NCBI GenBank assembly: GCA_963920635.1 | Contig: OY987301.1 | Span: 57,790,560 to 57,854,559 of the forward strand | DNA length: 64,000 bases | From: Pseudeuparius sepicola | Taxonomy: Eukaryota; Arthropoda; Insecta; Coleoptera; Anthribidae | Direction: 5' to 3' | Part shown: positions 1 through 9,674 of the stretch, one piece after another | Layout: every line of letters begins with the position of its first letter | Numbering within the stretch: the first letter of the stretch is position 1 | Program-made: the position numbers and the translations under genes | Notes under the pieces: model-generated | What the model saw: only the letters and a program-made list of their open reading frames with translations | What the model was told of the DNA's origin: nothing | Databases searched by the model: none

Positions 1-42
1 AGCTAAGTGAACCAATGTAATCGTCTAAGTCTATTCAAGAAA

Positions 43-573
43 ATGACTCCATCCATAAGATACTTGGTAGATGTTGATGGTTTCCACGTCAACGGAAAAT
101 TTTTAGTTAAGGAACTTGGAATATTTTATATGAAATGGAAACAGTCCACCTCCAAATATTATTATGTTGGAAGCTATTACGCTCTCAATTCAAAAGACGC
201 CAGAACCGCAAGGTGGGTCACTAACAATCTTCATGGATTGAGATATGAGGATCAGAAAGGCGACCAACCGCAAGACGACATCATCAAAGAATTTCGGCGT
301 CTGGGCTTCAATTCAGGTGATCAAAAGATTGGTTATAAAGGCGGACATGTGGAGTTGGATCTCTTAAAGGCAGCAGGATTTGGACATTTAGCCTATAATA
401 TAGAACAACTGGGATGTCCCAAATTTGATATTATAGTCGGGGAAAATCCTGAATTATATAATCAGGTTAAAAAAAACCAATGTAAAAGACATTTGCAAAA
501 TTTACGAAAACCCGTGCACTGTCCTCAGGTAGAGTTATGTGTTTTTGCAGAATACATTTATAAGTGTTTGTAA
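43..573 (+). CDS. Small gene, possible DEDD/RNase H-fold nuclease-like protein
   Basis: About 176 residues from the first ATG in frame; an in-frame stop lies at 4-6, so the start is either this ATG or an upstream exon outside the window. Visible: near the N-terminus a D-V-D stretch followed by KELGI, like the first acidic motif of DEDD exonucleases; a middle GG-HVELDLLKAAGFG segment; then an NIEQLGCPKFD block; then a C..H...C tail (QCKRHLQNLRKPVHC). The arrangement resembles a family of small proteins seen repeatedly in insect genomes and recalled here from memory only. It lies 82 bp outside the Polinton left TIR, on the same strand as the polymerase, but is not part of the element as bounded here. 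Two AATAAA-like signals follow within 100 bp. The nuclease assignment is inference; that the frame is coding is fairly secure. Confidence 0.5.
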   Translation: MTPSIRYLVDVDGFHVNGKFLVKELGIFYMKWKQSTSKYYYVGSYYALNSKDARTARWVTNNLHGLRYEDQKGDQPQDDIIKEFRRLGFNSGDQKIGYKGGHVELDLLKAAGFGHLAYNIEQLGCPKFDIIVGENPELYNQVKKNQCKRHLQNLRKPVHCPQVELCVFAEYIYKCL

Positions 574-654
574 TATATTTAGTTAGTAATAGTTTTTTTT
601 AATACGTTTTTTATATTATCCTGTACATACAAATAAATATTTTAACATATCTTT

Positions 655-1076
655 TGTGTTTTATGTCCTATTTAAATATATGCTATAAAAAGTGATACAT
701 TTTTTTAAATTTTAATTCCTCCATTTCAGAAAACTGTATTTTTTGCTGTTTTTTATTTTGAAATAAATGGAACAACTAATCTGCATACTTGAGTTATTCC
801 AAATTTCATAAAGATTGCAACTACTGATTTTCTTTTATGAATTGACGTGTGATCAATACAATGAAAATATTAGATTTTTAATACAGGTCGTGCCCTCTAT
901 TTCTGTAGGGAAACAACTACAGTCGTGCTTCAAAAGTACTACCAATTGATCGATATTTCGCCGAATACTTTACCCTTGCAACAGGTATGCGCAAGGGGGT
1001 TCGAAAGATACCGCTGGGTGGTTCGAAGGCCCCGCCGTCGAGGGCGCGCTATGAGTCTCAGGAACGCGGCGGCTGC
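655..1076 (+). repeat. Polinton left terminal inverted repeat (422 bp)
   Basis: Matches the reverse complement of 9675-10096 end to end with only about four or five mismatches noticed by eye. The inner end stops at GGCGGCTGC, where the two copies diverge abruptly. The near identity suggests recent insertion or homogenisation of the TIRs. An open frame through the inner half (RRPRRRGRAMSLRN) exists in both TIRs only because they are copies; it is not treated as a gene. Confidence 0.95.
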
Positions 1077-1162
1077 GCAGTCAACTGGGTTTACCTGGCT
1101 GCGGGCATTCTCTATGAATTTTACTATTTTTGTTGCATGATTGTATTGTGTGCTTGGAGAAG

Positions 1163-1372
1163 GGACCATCTTGCCAACCCAGTATAGCGTTGTCACTTTT
1201 AAAATACAAATATGAAATAAAATTCAAAATATTAGTAAAAGTTTTATTTTTTACAAGTATATTAGTTACAATATGAAGGTATTTAATAGTGCAATTGTCT
1301 TTCTATAATCGTCCACATCTTCTGAGGGCCATGGAGAACAACAAGGACCATCTTGCCAACCCAGTATAGCGT
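1163..1372. repeat. 28-bp exact direct repeat near the left end of the Polinton
   Basis: The same 28 bases (beginning GGACCATCTTGCC, ending AGTATAGCGT) occur at 1163-1190 and 1345-1372. The second copy lies inside the 83-residue gene below and encodes its AILGWQDGP segment on the minus strand. The first lies 76 bp beyond that gene's stop. A local duplication that copied the end of the gene is the simplest reading. Confidence 0.9.
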
Positions 1373-1517
1373 CAGGATTTTCTTCGTACTTTTTTACGTT
1401 TTTATTTAACCATTCCATAATTAAATGCACTTTGTTTTCAGACGGTTGAAATTTGTAATTTAGTTTCAACTTAGTTAATGCAGCCTTAAAATTTTCTATA
1501 TTCTTTGGAATTGCCAT
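1266..1517 (-). CDS. Small Polinton protein of unknown function (83 aa)
   Basis: Complete frame from ATG at 1517, 83 residues, lysine-rich N-terminal half (IENFKAALTKLKLNYKF), a GWQDGPCCSPWPSEDV stretch, and a leucine-rich end. I do not recognise a family. It is the gene nearest the left TIR and runs in the same direction as the next gene (1551-1985), 33 bp downstream of it, so a shared transcript is plausible. Part of the frame is duplicated as the 28-bp repeat at 1163. No membrane segment or zinc ligand set is evident. Confidence 0.5.
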   Translation of the reverse strand: MAIPKNIENFKAALTKLKLNYKFQPSENKVHLIMEWLNKNVKKYEENPDAILGWQDGPCCSPWPSEDVDDYRKTIALLNTFIL

Positions 1518-1550
1518 ATATGCAGCCGCAATATGAAATCGTCAATACAT

Positions 1551-1985
1551 TTATATATATCGTTGTAATTTTTTTTTCATATTTTTCACTTGATAGGCTT
1601 CTATTTTCGGATTATACGGTAACTCCACACCATCAGCATCGTAAAGTAAATTAAGGACGTACAATTGGTGTGCAAAAGTATCTTTTAAACAATGATCCCT
1701 CAAAAGCTTACCAAGGTCAACGACATTGATTTCATTAATGCCTTCTCGCTCGAAAATATCACCAAGTATCCGTATAAAGTTATCCATTCTTCGCTTGCTC
1801 TCCAGCATCAAACAATAATCGGCCTCGTCGCACTCTTTACTTTCGGCAATTGTTTTGAAGCACTTATCAAATATTAAAAAATTCGGTTTATTCAGGAGAG
1901 AAATTAAATTTTTACCGTAACACGAACGTTTCATTTCGTATAGCGCGGCTCTGAAAGCTCTGAATTCAACTGTAAGCTGCACCAT
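1551..1985 (-). CDS. Polinton protein of unknown function (about 144 aa)
   Basis: The frame is open from an ATG at 2108, but the first ~40 residues look unlike protein. The ATG at 1985 (MVQLTVEFRAFRAALYEM) gives a well-behaved, mostly helical protein of 144 residues and is preferred. Features are a basic/aromatic N-terminal helix, a run LLNKPNFLIFDKCFK, an acidic middle (ESKECDEADYC), and a C-terminal KKKLQRYI. A segment VVDLGKLLRDHC recalls the RxDL region of death-effector-type helical bundles, but this is too weak to call. It diverges from the polymerase gene, with about 190 bp between the starts holding the likely shared promoter. Confidence 0.55.
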   Translation of the reverse strand: MVQLTVEFRAFRAALYEMKRSCYGKNLISLLNKPNFLIFDKCFKTIAESKECDEADYCLMLESKRRMDNFIRILGDIFEREGINEINVVDLGKLLRDHCLKDTFAHQLYVLNLLYDADGVELPYNPKIEAYQVKNMKKKLQRYI

Positions 1986-2176
1986 TTTGATACGTATGGT
2001 AGGCAATTTCAACATCTTATATTGCCAGCTCCCTATACCCTCCCCTTTCGTGCCGAAACAGATCCTATGAGAAAACAGTGGGGAAAAATAGATTAAAAAG
2101 GCATGCAACGCATATAGATTTTCAAAACGTTTCGAAACAGCTAAAGCTAAGAATAATTTATTGCTAAGTTTTCATT

Positions 2177-5100
2177 ATGTCATTTGTTGAAAGTGACAAA
2201 ATTGTTCAAACTTTCGAAAAAGCATTGGATTTATTAAGGGACAGCACGCAAGAAAGAGTTTTAGAGCAATGGACAAAAAAATTACAAGCAAATATTAAAT
2301 TACATAATACTGCAATAAAGAAAGGAGACTATAATCACGGTACGCTGATGAAACTTCAGACAAATTTGGGTCATCTGAAAAGGATCGGCGTATACTTTAA
2401 ATCATGGAAACATACGGGGGCTGGTCAAAAACGTGAAAAGAGATCTGATCGATTGAAGTGGGAAGACACTCAGTCCGCCTTTCAAAATAGAATAAGGTCA
2501 GGTATTATAGTAAACATACTTCACATAGATATAGTAAAGTTTTTAAATGACGCATTTTTTCCTTTTAAAAATCGTATAAATCAAATTTTACGTTCTCTAA
2601 ATGTAGTTAAAGTAAATACTGTCTTCTGTGGTGAATTTGTGAAAATATCTGGCGATGGTGAAATCTTTAGTAACAAGTATTTTAATACAAAAAATGCTGC
2701 AATCGATCGTGGCGTTGATATAAAGCAATGGTTTAATGACAATGTTAGCGCTATTATTTTGAGAAAACTTGACGATTTTGAAAATGAAGGGTCCAATTGG
2801 AGCTTACATAAAATATTAAGTTTAGAGGTTAATATAAACAAAGTTGAATTTGGAAACGGTGGAACGTCATACATAGCTCTGCCCTACGAAATTTCAAGTA
2901 AAAAAGCGTGCATTAACGTCCAAAATCAGGATGAGGCTTGTTTCGCGTGGGCTACCGTTTCAGCGCTTTATCCAACACATTCTAATGCGCATCGAGTAAG
3001 TTCATACCCTCATTACTCCACAGTTTTAAATTTGGAGGGGATAGATTTCCCGATGACATTGCCACAGATTACAAAATTTGAGCAGTTAAATAAAATATCT
3101 GTAAACGTGTATGTTCTGGAGTTAGTGGGCAAAGAAAAAACATCTAGATTTATGACTGTACCTGTCAGATTAACAAAAAATAAACTTGATAGACATGTGA
3201 ATTTACTTCTTATTCAAAATGAATATTCGCCAAATATCGGGGAATTCGAAGCTCCCCCTCAAGACGAGTCGATGGATAATATAAAATATCATTTTTGTTG
3301 GATAAAGGATCTTTCTAAATTAGTCTCAAAACAATTAAACAACCATAAAAGACGTGTATTTATATGTGACAGATGCTTAAATTATTTTACATCTCAAGAT
3401 AAATTGAACGAGCATGCTACTAGCTGTGAACAAATAAATCAATGCAAAATTGAATTTCCCAAGGAAAAATTTATTGAGTTTAAAAATTTTGCACATAAAG
3501 AACATGTACCTTTCATAATCTACTCAGACGTGGAGGCGATGCTAACACCCGTCCACGATCTGCAAACCGAGACGAAAACTAAAAAATATCAAAAACATGT
3601 GGCCTATAGTGCTGCATACTATTTCAAATGTACATTCGATGACTCACTTTCTACAACAGCTATCGTGGACCCCAATGTTTATCTTGGTTTGCAGATCAGC
3701 TGGATGAGGCCGCGAAATTTGTAGCCTCTAAATTAAAAATTGTGGAGCCTATGGAGCCTTAAGGATGCTAGCGAAAACTGTCATATTTGCGAGAAAAAAT
3801 TCATAGACACTGACTTAATTGTGCGCGATCATTGTCACTTAACCGGCAAATTTCGCGGCTACGCCCACCAAAATTGTAATTTGAATTATAAGAACTCTTT
3901 TATGATTCCCGTAGTATTTCACAATCTAAGTGGATACGACAGCCATTTTATAATAAGGGACCTTGCCAAAAGAAATCACATTACTCTGCTTCCGATAAAC
4001 AAAGAAAAATATATTAGTTTTACTATGTTTGATAATGAGACAAATATCAAGTTTCGCTTTATCGACTCTTTTAGATTTCTAGGTTTTTCGCTTGATACTC
4101 TCGTTTCCTCTCTAAAAAGTGACGATTTCGTAAATGCTAAAAAAGAATTTCACCATTTGTCACCTGAAAAGTTTACATTGTTAACCAGGAAGGGCGTTTT
4201 TTGCTATGATTACATAGACTCGTTTAAAAAATTAGAGGAAACCTCATTACCTTCAATCGATCAATTCTATAACAAACTAAACGATGTTGAAATCGACGAA
4301 AAAGACTACAGACACGCACAATTAGTATGGGAAAAGTTCAATATAACTAACTTGGGCGAATACTCCGATCTGTATTTAAAAACCGATGTGATGCTGCTTA
4401 CAGATGTGTTTGAGAATTTTAGAAAATCGTGTTACAAAAACTATGGATTAGATCCTGCTTGGTATTACACATTACCGGGATACACTTGGGACTGTATGCT
4501 CAAATATACCAACTGCAAACTGGAGACATTCCAAGACATCGATATTTTATTATTTTTCGAAAAAGCTGTAAGAGGTGGAATAAGTCAGTGTAGCCATCGC
4601 TTTTCCGAAGCGAATAATAAATATATGCGAAGCTATGACTCCACCAAACCTTCCAAATTTATTGCCTATTTCGACGTTAACAACTTATATGGCTGGGCGA
4701 TGTGTGAGCATCTCCCTTATGGCGGATTTGAATGGATTGAGGACTCAGAGTTTGACGTTACCAAGATTGCCGACGATGCAGAGGAAGGCTATGTCTTGGA
4801 GGTGGATTTGTCGTACCCAGATCATCTGCATGATGTGCATAAAGACCTCCCGTTTGCAGCAGAGCAGCGAAAACCACCAGGATCGAAATTTTCCAAGCTT
4901 ATGCCCACACTTCATGACAAGAAGAATTACATAATTCATTACAGAGCGCTTAAACAGGCTTTGAGAAACGGTCTAGTTTTGACCAAAATCCACAGAATTC
5001 TGAAGTTTAAACAGGCCCCCTGGCTAGCTCCTTACATACAGTTTAATACACGCTTGAGACAGCAAGCATCGTTAGAATTTGAAAAAACTATAATCAAACT

Positions 5101-5893
5101 CATGAACAACGCAGTTTATGGTAAAACAATGGAGAACATAAGGAAACATAGGGTTGTTAAACTATTACGCAAATGGGCTGGTAGGTTTGGAGCAAAACAT
5201 TATATTTCTAGCCCACGTTTTAAGAGCAGAACCATATTTGATGAAAATTTAGTTAGCGTAGAACTAAATAAGACGAGTATTATTTTCAATAAGCCCCTCT
5301 ATGTGGGAATGGCAATACTCGATATCTCAAAAACATGCGTTTATGAATTTCATTATGAATTTATGCTACGCAAATTATCGCCATCTGACTGTACGCTCTT
5401 GTATACCGATACTGATAGCCTAGTATATGAAATACGCTGTAATGACGTTTTTAAAGATAATATAGAACGTTTTGATACTAGTGACTACCCCCAAGATAAT
5501 AAATATGGTATTCCATTGGTAAATAAAAAAGTTCCGGGATTAATGAAAGATGAACTTAATGGTAGCATTATAACTCACTTTGCGGGTCTTAGATCTAAGA
5601 TGTATGCTTATCTGATTGAGGGGAAAAAAATTTGTATTAAGAAATCGAAAGGAGTCAAGAAAAACGTTGTATCGAGACATATAACGTACAACGATTATGT
5701 AAGTTGTTTGTTTGACAAGAAACAAAAAATTATAAACCAACGTTCTATACGTTCGTTTGCTCATGATGTTTTCAGTCTCGAACAGTCTAAAATTGGCTTG
5801 AATCCTTTCGATGATAAGCTATATTTAGTTGATAGTATTGTAACTCTTCCTTGGGGACACAAAGCTATAAGGCATATTGAATGTAATATGTAA
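2177..5893 (+). pseudogene. Protein-primed DNA polymerase B (pPolB) of the Polinton, frameshifted
   Basis: Replicates the element from a protein primer. The first open part (2177-3724, 515 aa) has a conserved N-terminal region with CFAWATVSALYP near residue 255, a C2H2-like finger (CDRC...H..SC, about 396-418), and the exonuclease I motif SDVEA at about 451. The second open part (about 3740-5893, 717 aa) has a Cys/His cluster (CHIC...DHCHL...HQNCN), exonuclease II NLSGYD at about 62-67, KTDVMLLTDVF near 214-224, and palm motif A YFDVNNLYG at about 311. Motif B KLMNNAVYG is at about 453, motif C YTDTDS at 555-560, then SKMYAY. All catalytic motifs are intact. Between about 3680 and 3760 the reading frame moves to another frame and back, giving two compensating shifts and early stops. 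Either the gene is dead or the sequence has two small errors. Confidence 0.93.
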
Positions 5894-5936
5894 GGATGTA
5901 AAAATAAAAAACCCATATTTGTAGAACGTTGTTTTA

Positions 5937-6572
5937 TTAAACCAACCTTCTTCTATACAAATCAGCCAACAGAAACTCTTTGTAAAAACAGAAGAGTTCA
6001 AAAATACAAAAGGTTTCTATACTAAATGTAATATTACATAATATTAATATAATGTCTGTTTCATTTAAGTTACTACTTACTACTAGATGATTGACTTTAT
6101 CTAAGAAATTACAATAGAAATCATAAAAATCAAAGTGGAGCAAAAAGCCAAATCTCAAAGATGCACTTATGCTAACGTTTAACAATTCAAAAATATCTGC
6201 CTCGGTAAAATAAACATACACATTATTTTTTCTAAGCGACACGTGCTGATTTCCATCGGCGTCAATCACCGTACTTAGAACCATACGTGAGTCGAATCTG
6301 GCAAACATTGGAGCTCCACCATTATTAATAAATTCACATACATGTTCCAATAATTTATTCCATTCAGAGTAGTTCAAGGAAATTACTCTCCGATCATGAC
6401 AAAGGTATGTGATGATTACTGCTGGCTCAAAATATTTCTTGAGACTCAGCCCTGTATGAATGAATAATCCATTAGTTGATTTGATCGGAAAACATGCTGC
6501 CAAAAGCAAAGAATCTTCTACAATATCATTTTCACTGCTGCTTACATCGGATTCGTAACCACTGTCAGACAT
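5937..6572 (-). CDS. Conserved-looking Polinton protein of unknown function (211 aa)
   Basis: Start chosen at ATG 6572 (MSDSGYESDVSSSEND), a serine/acidic leader; the frame extends to 6605 only with a non-ATG codon. The middle contains FEPAVIITYLCHDRRVISLNYSEWNKLL, a strand-strand-helix pattern faintly like PC4-type single-stranded-DNA-binding domains (ISL...EW..L). The C-terminal 60 residues are hydrophobic and aromatic. It faces the polymerase gene tail to tail; the stop codons are 43 bp apart and AATAAA-like signals on both strands overlap there. The next gene upstream, the integrase, runs the same way. The PC4 resemblance is only a suggestion. Confidence 0.55.
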   Translation of the reverse strand: MSDSGYESDVSSSENDIVEDSLLLAACFPIKSTNGLFIHTGLSLKKYFEPAVIITYLCHDRRVISLNYSEWNKLLEHVCEFINNGGAPMFARFDSRMVLSTVIDADGNQHVSLRKNNVYVYFTEADIFELLNVSISASLRFGFLLHFDFYDFYCNFLDKVNHLVVSSNLNETDIILILCNITFSIETFCIFELFCFYKEFLLADLYRRRLV

Positions 6573-6597
6573 TTTGGCGGTTCGTTCACCGAGAGAA

Positions 6598-7543
6598 CTA
6601 CACAATGTTTGTTTCGCTTATCCACGAGTCGTGGCTTTTATCTAACCCGAGCCATCGCACAAGAACTTTCCCCCTCCTCCTTTGAAGCACTTTTTCCACC
6701 AAATAGATGTCAGGATTTGCCACTTTTTGCAATTCTTCATTATAAAAACCACCCTTTATAGCTCTTCCACGTAAATCTTCTAACAAATATGTGGGAGGAT
6801 TGGTGTGTTGTACTTTGATTATTTTGAACAACTCCGTTGTCCAATTAGGTCGATATCCCTTGTCAAATACATGTCTAGCTTTACTTATTCTCACAATGTC
6901 ACCCTTCCTAAATTTACGAGTTTTGAAAACTTTTAAGTGACTGTTGTACACATTGGTGACTAAATGTTGCTCGTTGTTTTTGTTAACTTCACCAGGCTTC
7001 ATTTGTATCGTTTCTATGTTTCCTATTATTGTACTCATTTACTACAGTAGGCAAAATATCAATCCACCTATATTTTCCATTTAGACTGAAATACTTGAAT
7101 AATTTTTCTTTCAAAGTTCGTATTACTCTTTCCACTATAGCTGCCTTTTTGTCGGTAAATGTACTGTAGTGATTAATTTGAAAAGTTTTCATCAATTTCT
7201 GGAATTCAGAGTTGTAAAATTCTTTGCCCTGATCGGTTTGTAAATTGTGAGGCTTGCGTCCCCCACTGTTTTTTAAAATATCTTTAAAAGCCTTTGTAAC
7301 ATCTGCTCCAGACTTGGATTGTAGCGGTCTACACCAGACATATTTGGAGAAAGAGTCAGTTACAACTAATATGAATTTATTACCTCTATTACAGTAAGCA
7401 TATTGATCTAACTGAGCAAGATCGGCTTGCCAAAGATCATCTAAGCCTTTGATAATAGTTCGACGTCGAGGATAATTTTTTCGAGCTGGTTTATGGAGTT
7501 CCCTAACTAACCGAACTTTTTCATCACTATGACCGAAATTCAT
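6598..7543 (-). pseudogene. Polinton integrase (rve DDE core plus chromodomain), one frameshift
   Basis: Catalyses insertion of the element. The first part (7543-6989) opens with ATG and ELHKPARKNYPRRR. The DDE core follows: LWQADLAQLD (first Asp), NLQTDQGKEFYN (second Asp) and AAIVERVIRTLKEK (Glu). The second part (7038-6598) holds the DNA-binding region KFRKGDIVRISK...GYRPNWT and a chromodomain-like end YLVEKVLQRRRGKVLVRWLG...SW. The two parts overlap in different frames, and the break is explained by one extra A in a GAAAC run at about 7010-7014. Both halves keep their conserved residues, so the break is recent or a sequencing error. It is followed closely by the 211-aa gene. Confidence 0.93.
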
Positions 7544-7576
7544 TGTTCAACTGCTCAATTCCAACTTAAAATGAAA

Positions 7577-7924
7577 TTACTTTACACCGCTCTTTTGTTT
7601 ATCCAATTTCAGTTGTTCTTTAATCACATCCTGCTCTTGTGTTATTTTCTCTATGGCAGTTTGCAAAGCAACAGTATTTAATTCTAACAACTCTTTAAAA
7701 TCCTGTATTTGCTGGGAAACGTTATTTTTAAAGTCGTTTACTGACCGTAATAAAAAGTTATGACGCTCATCTAATATATTTCTAAGCTTTTCGTTATCTT
7801 TATTATATTGAAATGAAATAGCTGAAGCATCGCTATTCAATTTTTGGTTTTGGGACAAAGGAGAGTGCACAATGCCGCTAGCCTTTTTGTATTTCGACGA
7901 GCGTCCGAACTTGTTAAGAGTCAT
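7577..7924 (-). CDS. Small coiled-coil Polinton protein (115 aa)
   Basis: Complete frame from ATG at 7924. The basic, serine-rich N-terminus (MTLNKFGRSSKYKKASG) is followed by about 70 residues with a heptad-like spacing of L, I, V and F (LRNILDERHNFLLRSVNDFKNNV, LLELNTVALQTAIEKI), predicting a coiled coil, and a lysine-rich end. It sits between the integrase (34 bp away) and the 307-aa gene (37 bp away), all on the minus strand, so the block is probably expressed together. No family recognised; an oligomeric structural or scaffolding role would be guesswork. Confidence 0.6.
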   Translation of the reverse strand: MTLNKFGRSSKYKKASGIVHSPLSQNQKLNSDASAISFQYNKDNEKLRNILDERHNFLLRSVNDFKNNVSQQIQDFKELLELNTVALQTAIEKITQEQDVIKEQLKLDKQKSGVK

Positions 7925-7960
7925 TTTGTAACTAACTGTATATTGACAGTAATTATACTT

Positions 7961-8884
7961 CTAGTAAATAACTTTAGCTTCCTTTAATTCATTTAAGATG
8001 GCTGCGATTTCGTTGTCGTGAGAAGTGTTTCCGGCATCTTTAGAAGCTACAAGTAACTTCAACCTATCTACTAATTCATTGACATTATCCCAGTATACGT
8101 ACTCTATGGGTTTTGTGTTATAAGTAAGCTGCATACCTGTACCTTGCGCATCTTGAGTTTTACTTTTTATTAGAGGTCTAATGATATTAAGGTATTTGGT
8201 CTTGTGAGAACCCCTCAATTTACCATTCGATGTAAGGTGAACACCAGTTAACATTAAAATTTTCTTGTAATTTAACAAATCCGCCTGACTGTATTCTGGA
8301 TATTCATAGAAAATGAGTTGGTAAAGTCCGTCGGTGCTCTTGAAAGGAGTGTTATCGATTATTATATCTCCCGTGTCTTTATCAAAATCGATATGTTTAT
8401 TTCCTAAGGTCCATGTGTAGGTACTGCGATCAAGTTTAGGACCATAAGTATTATCAATATCAGCAGATTTTGAGATGAAATTTTGAATGTATGGTAAGGC
8501 CGTTTCAGGATAACCATAATCTGCGTCATCTTCAACATCATCATCGTATTCAGTTACTTGAGATGATTCTAAGACCGTTGTAGGTAATGTATTTTCTCCC
8601 GATATTTCAGACGGTAACTTTTTACTTGGCGTACTAGTAAATAATTCTATCTTAGGTTTTATCCGAATTGCAGTTTGTTGCTTTGATCCTACCTTAACTT
8701 TCATATTATTTTTTATTTCGCTTAGAGAATCTTTTACGGGCTTGAATTTCTTATCTAAAGTCTCATCCATCTCAGATTTACCCGTTTTTAACGCAGCATA
8801 TTTTCTTCTAATAGATCTAGTTAGCTCTTTAATTTTTTTAGCACGCTGTGCTCTCTGAATTTGTTCTTGTGATGTCAAGGGCAT
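7961..8884 (-). CDS. Polinton-associated conserved protein of unknown function (307 aa)
   Basis: Complete frame from ATG at 8884. Residues 1-35 are a very basic helix (QRAQRAKKIKELTRSIRRKYAAL). Residues about 110-125 are strongly acidic (EYDDDVEDDADYGY). The C-terminal half holds TDGLYQLIFYEYPEYSQADLLNYKKIL, GVHLTSNGKLRGSHKTKYLNIIRPL, and at the very end EYVYWDNVNELVDRLKLLVASKDAGNTSHDNEIAAILNEL. From memory, the last block (YWDDPNELVDRL...AGN..HNNEI) recurs in many insect Polinton-like sequences, so it is a genuine element gene. Its function is not known to me; it is not recognisably the double-jelly-roll capsid. Confidence 0.7.
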   Translation of the reverse strand: MPLTSQEQIQRAQRAKKIKELTRSIRRKYAALKTGKSEMDETLDKKFKPVKDSLSEIKNNMKVKVGSKQQTAIRIKPKIELFTSTPSKKLPSEISGENTLPTTVLESSQVTEYDDDVEDDADYGYPETALPYIQNFISKSADIDNTYGPKLDRSTYTWTLGNKHIDFDKDTGDIIIDNTPFKSTDGLYQLIFYEYPEYSQADLLNYKKILMLTGVHLTSNGKLRGSHKTKYLNIIRPLIKSKTQDAQGTGMQLTYNTKPIEYVYWDNVNELVDRLKLLVASKDAGNTSHDNEIAAILNELKEAKVIY

Positions 8885-8912
8885 GTTGGCTACTAATAAA
8901 GATACCGAGTCA

Positions 8913-9356
8913 CTAGAGTTTTATATAGCTATCAAATCCTTTTCTGATATTCTCGAATTTTAGTCCGTTTTCATTAAATATTAAACTAAGTAAAGCGTTG
9001 GTTTTTCCACATCCGCTAGGTCCACAAAAAATTGCCCTAAATGAGTTTGGAAACAGTACACCGTGTTTAGATTTAGCACTACTTTCTTGCACAATATCTA
9101 GGTTTTCTACTGGAAGTGAAACTGTCTGCTGATGGATTTGCATCGCGTCTTTCGAATCGTTGTATCCAACGACCTCGCTAACAACTAAGTCGTTTTGAAG
9201 TTGGTGGATTCTTTTATGAGTTTTTAAGTTATCTTTTCTCGAAAACGTTTTACTACAGAATTCACACATAAAAATAATAGTTCTGTGAATATTCTTGTGT
9301 CTTGTAAAACTATCCGATCTACAAAATGTTGTACCGCAAATATCACACATATACAT
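8913..9356 (-). CDS. C2H2 zinc fingers joined to a truncated packaging-type ATPase
   Basis: From ATG at 9356, about 147 residues. Two classical C2H2 fingers come first (CDICGTTFCRSDSFTRHKNIH, then CEFCSKTFSRKDNLKTHKRIH), then a linker. Next is FRAIFCGPSGCGKTNALLSLIF, the Walker A strand and P-loop of the FtsK/HerA-type (A32-like) genome-packaging ATPase of Polintons. The frame stops about 25 residues later, with no Walker B or arginine finger, and only 28 bp separate it from the next gene. Most of the ATPase is therefore missing, not shifted to another frame. This fits the absence of capsid genes: the packaging module seems to have been deleted. Whether the fingers plus P-loop still make a product is unknown. 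Confidence 0.85.
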   Translation of the reverse strand: MYMCDICGTTFCRSDSFTRHKNIHRTIIFMCEFCSKTFSRKDNLKTHKRIHQLQNDLVVSEVVGYNDSKDAMQIHQQTVSLPVENLDIVQESSAKSKHGVLFPNSFRAIFCGPSGCGKTNALLSLIFNENGLKFENIRKGFDSYIKL

Positions 9357-9448
9357 CACGTAGGTGGGGAATAAAACACTGACAATTATACTTAATTTTA
9401 TCTTTATTATATACTAACACATTGTTACAATACATTCGTACTATATTT

Positions 9449-9630
9449 TTAATTTGCCTTTGGATCATTTGCCTTCGGATCACTTGCCTTCGGATCATTT
9501 ACCTTTGCCTTCCGATCATTTGCCTTTGCCTTTGGATCATTTGCCTTTGCCTTCGAATCATTTGCCTTCCGATCATTTGCCTTTGCCTTTGAATCATTTG
9601 CCTTTACCTTTAGATCATTTGCCTTTGGAG
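9449..9630. repeat. Minisatellite of 15- and 21-bp units inside the right Polinton TIR
   Basis: Tandem units of GCCTT(T/C)GGATCATTT (15 bp), often with an extra GCCTTT (21 bp), about ten in all, stop about 45 bp short of the right TIR. On the minus strand the units read as repeats of AKANDPKAN-type residues with no stops. This is a consequence of unit lengths divisible by three and is not taken as a gene. No equivalent lies beside the left TIR. Confidence 0.9.
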
Positions 9631-9674
9631 TGCTCCAAATTTTCAGTTCCATATCTCCCATCTCTCTCTTTGTG

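Noticed and set aside
925..1140. Open frame RRPRRRGRAMSLRN in both Polinton TIRs
   Set aside because: Present at both ends only because the TIRs are copies; no start context or family.
1551..1985. Death-effector-domain-like segment in the 144-aa Polinton protein
   Set aside because: Only a short LLRDHC-type match; no full helical-bundle pattern could be shown by eye.
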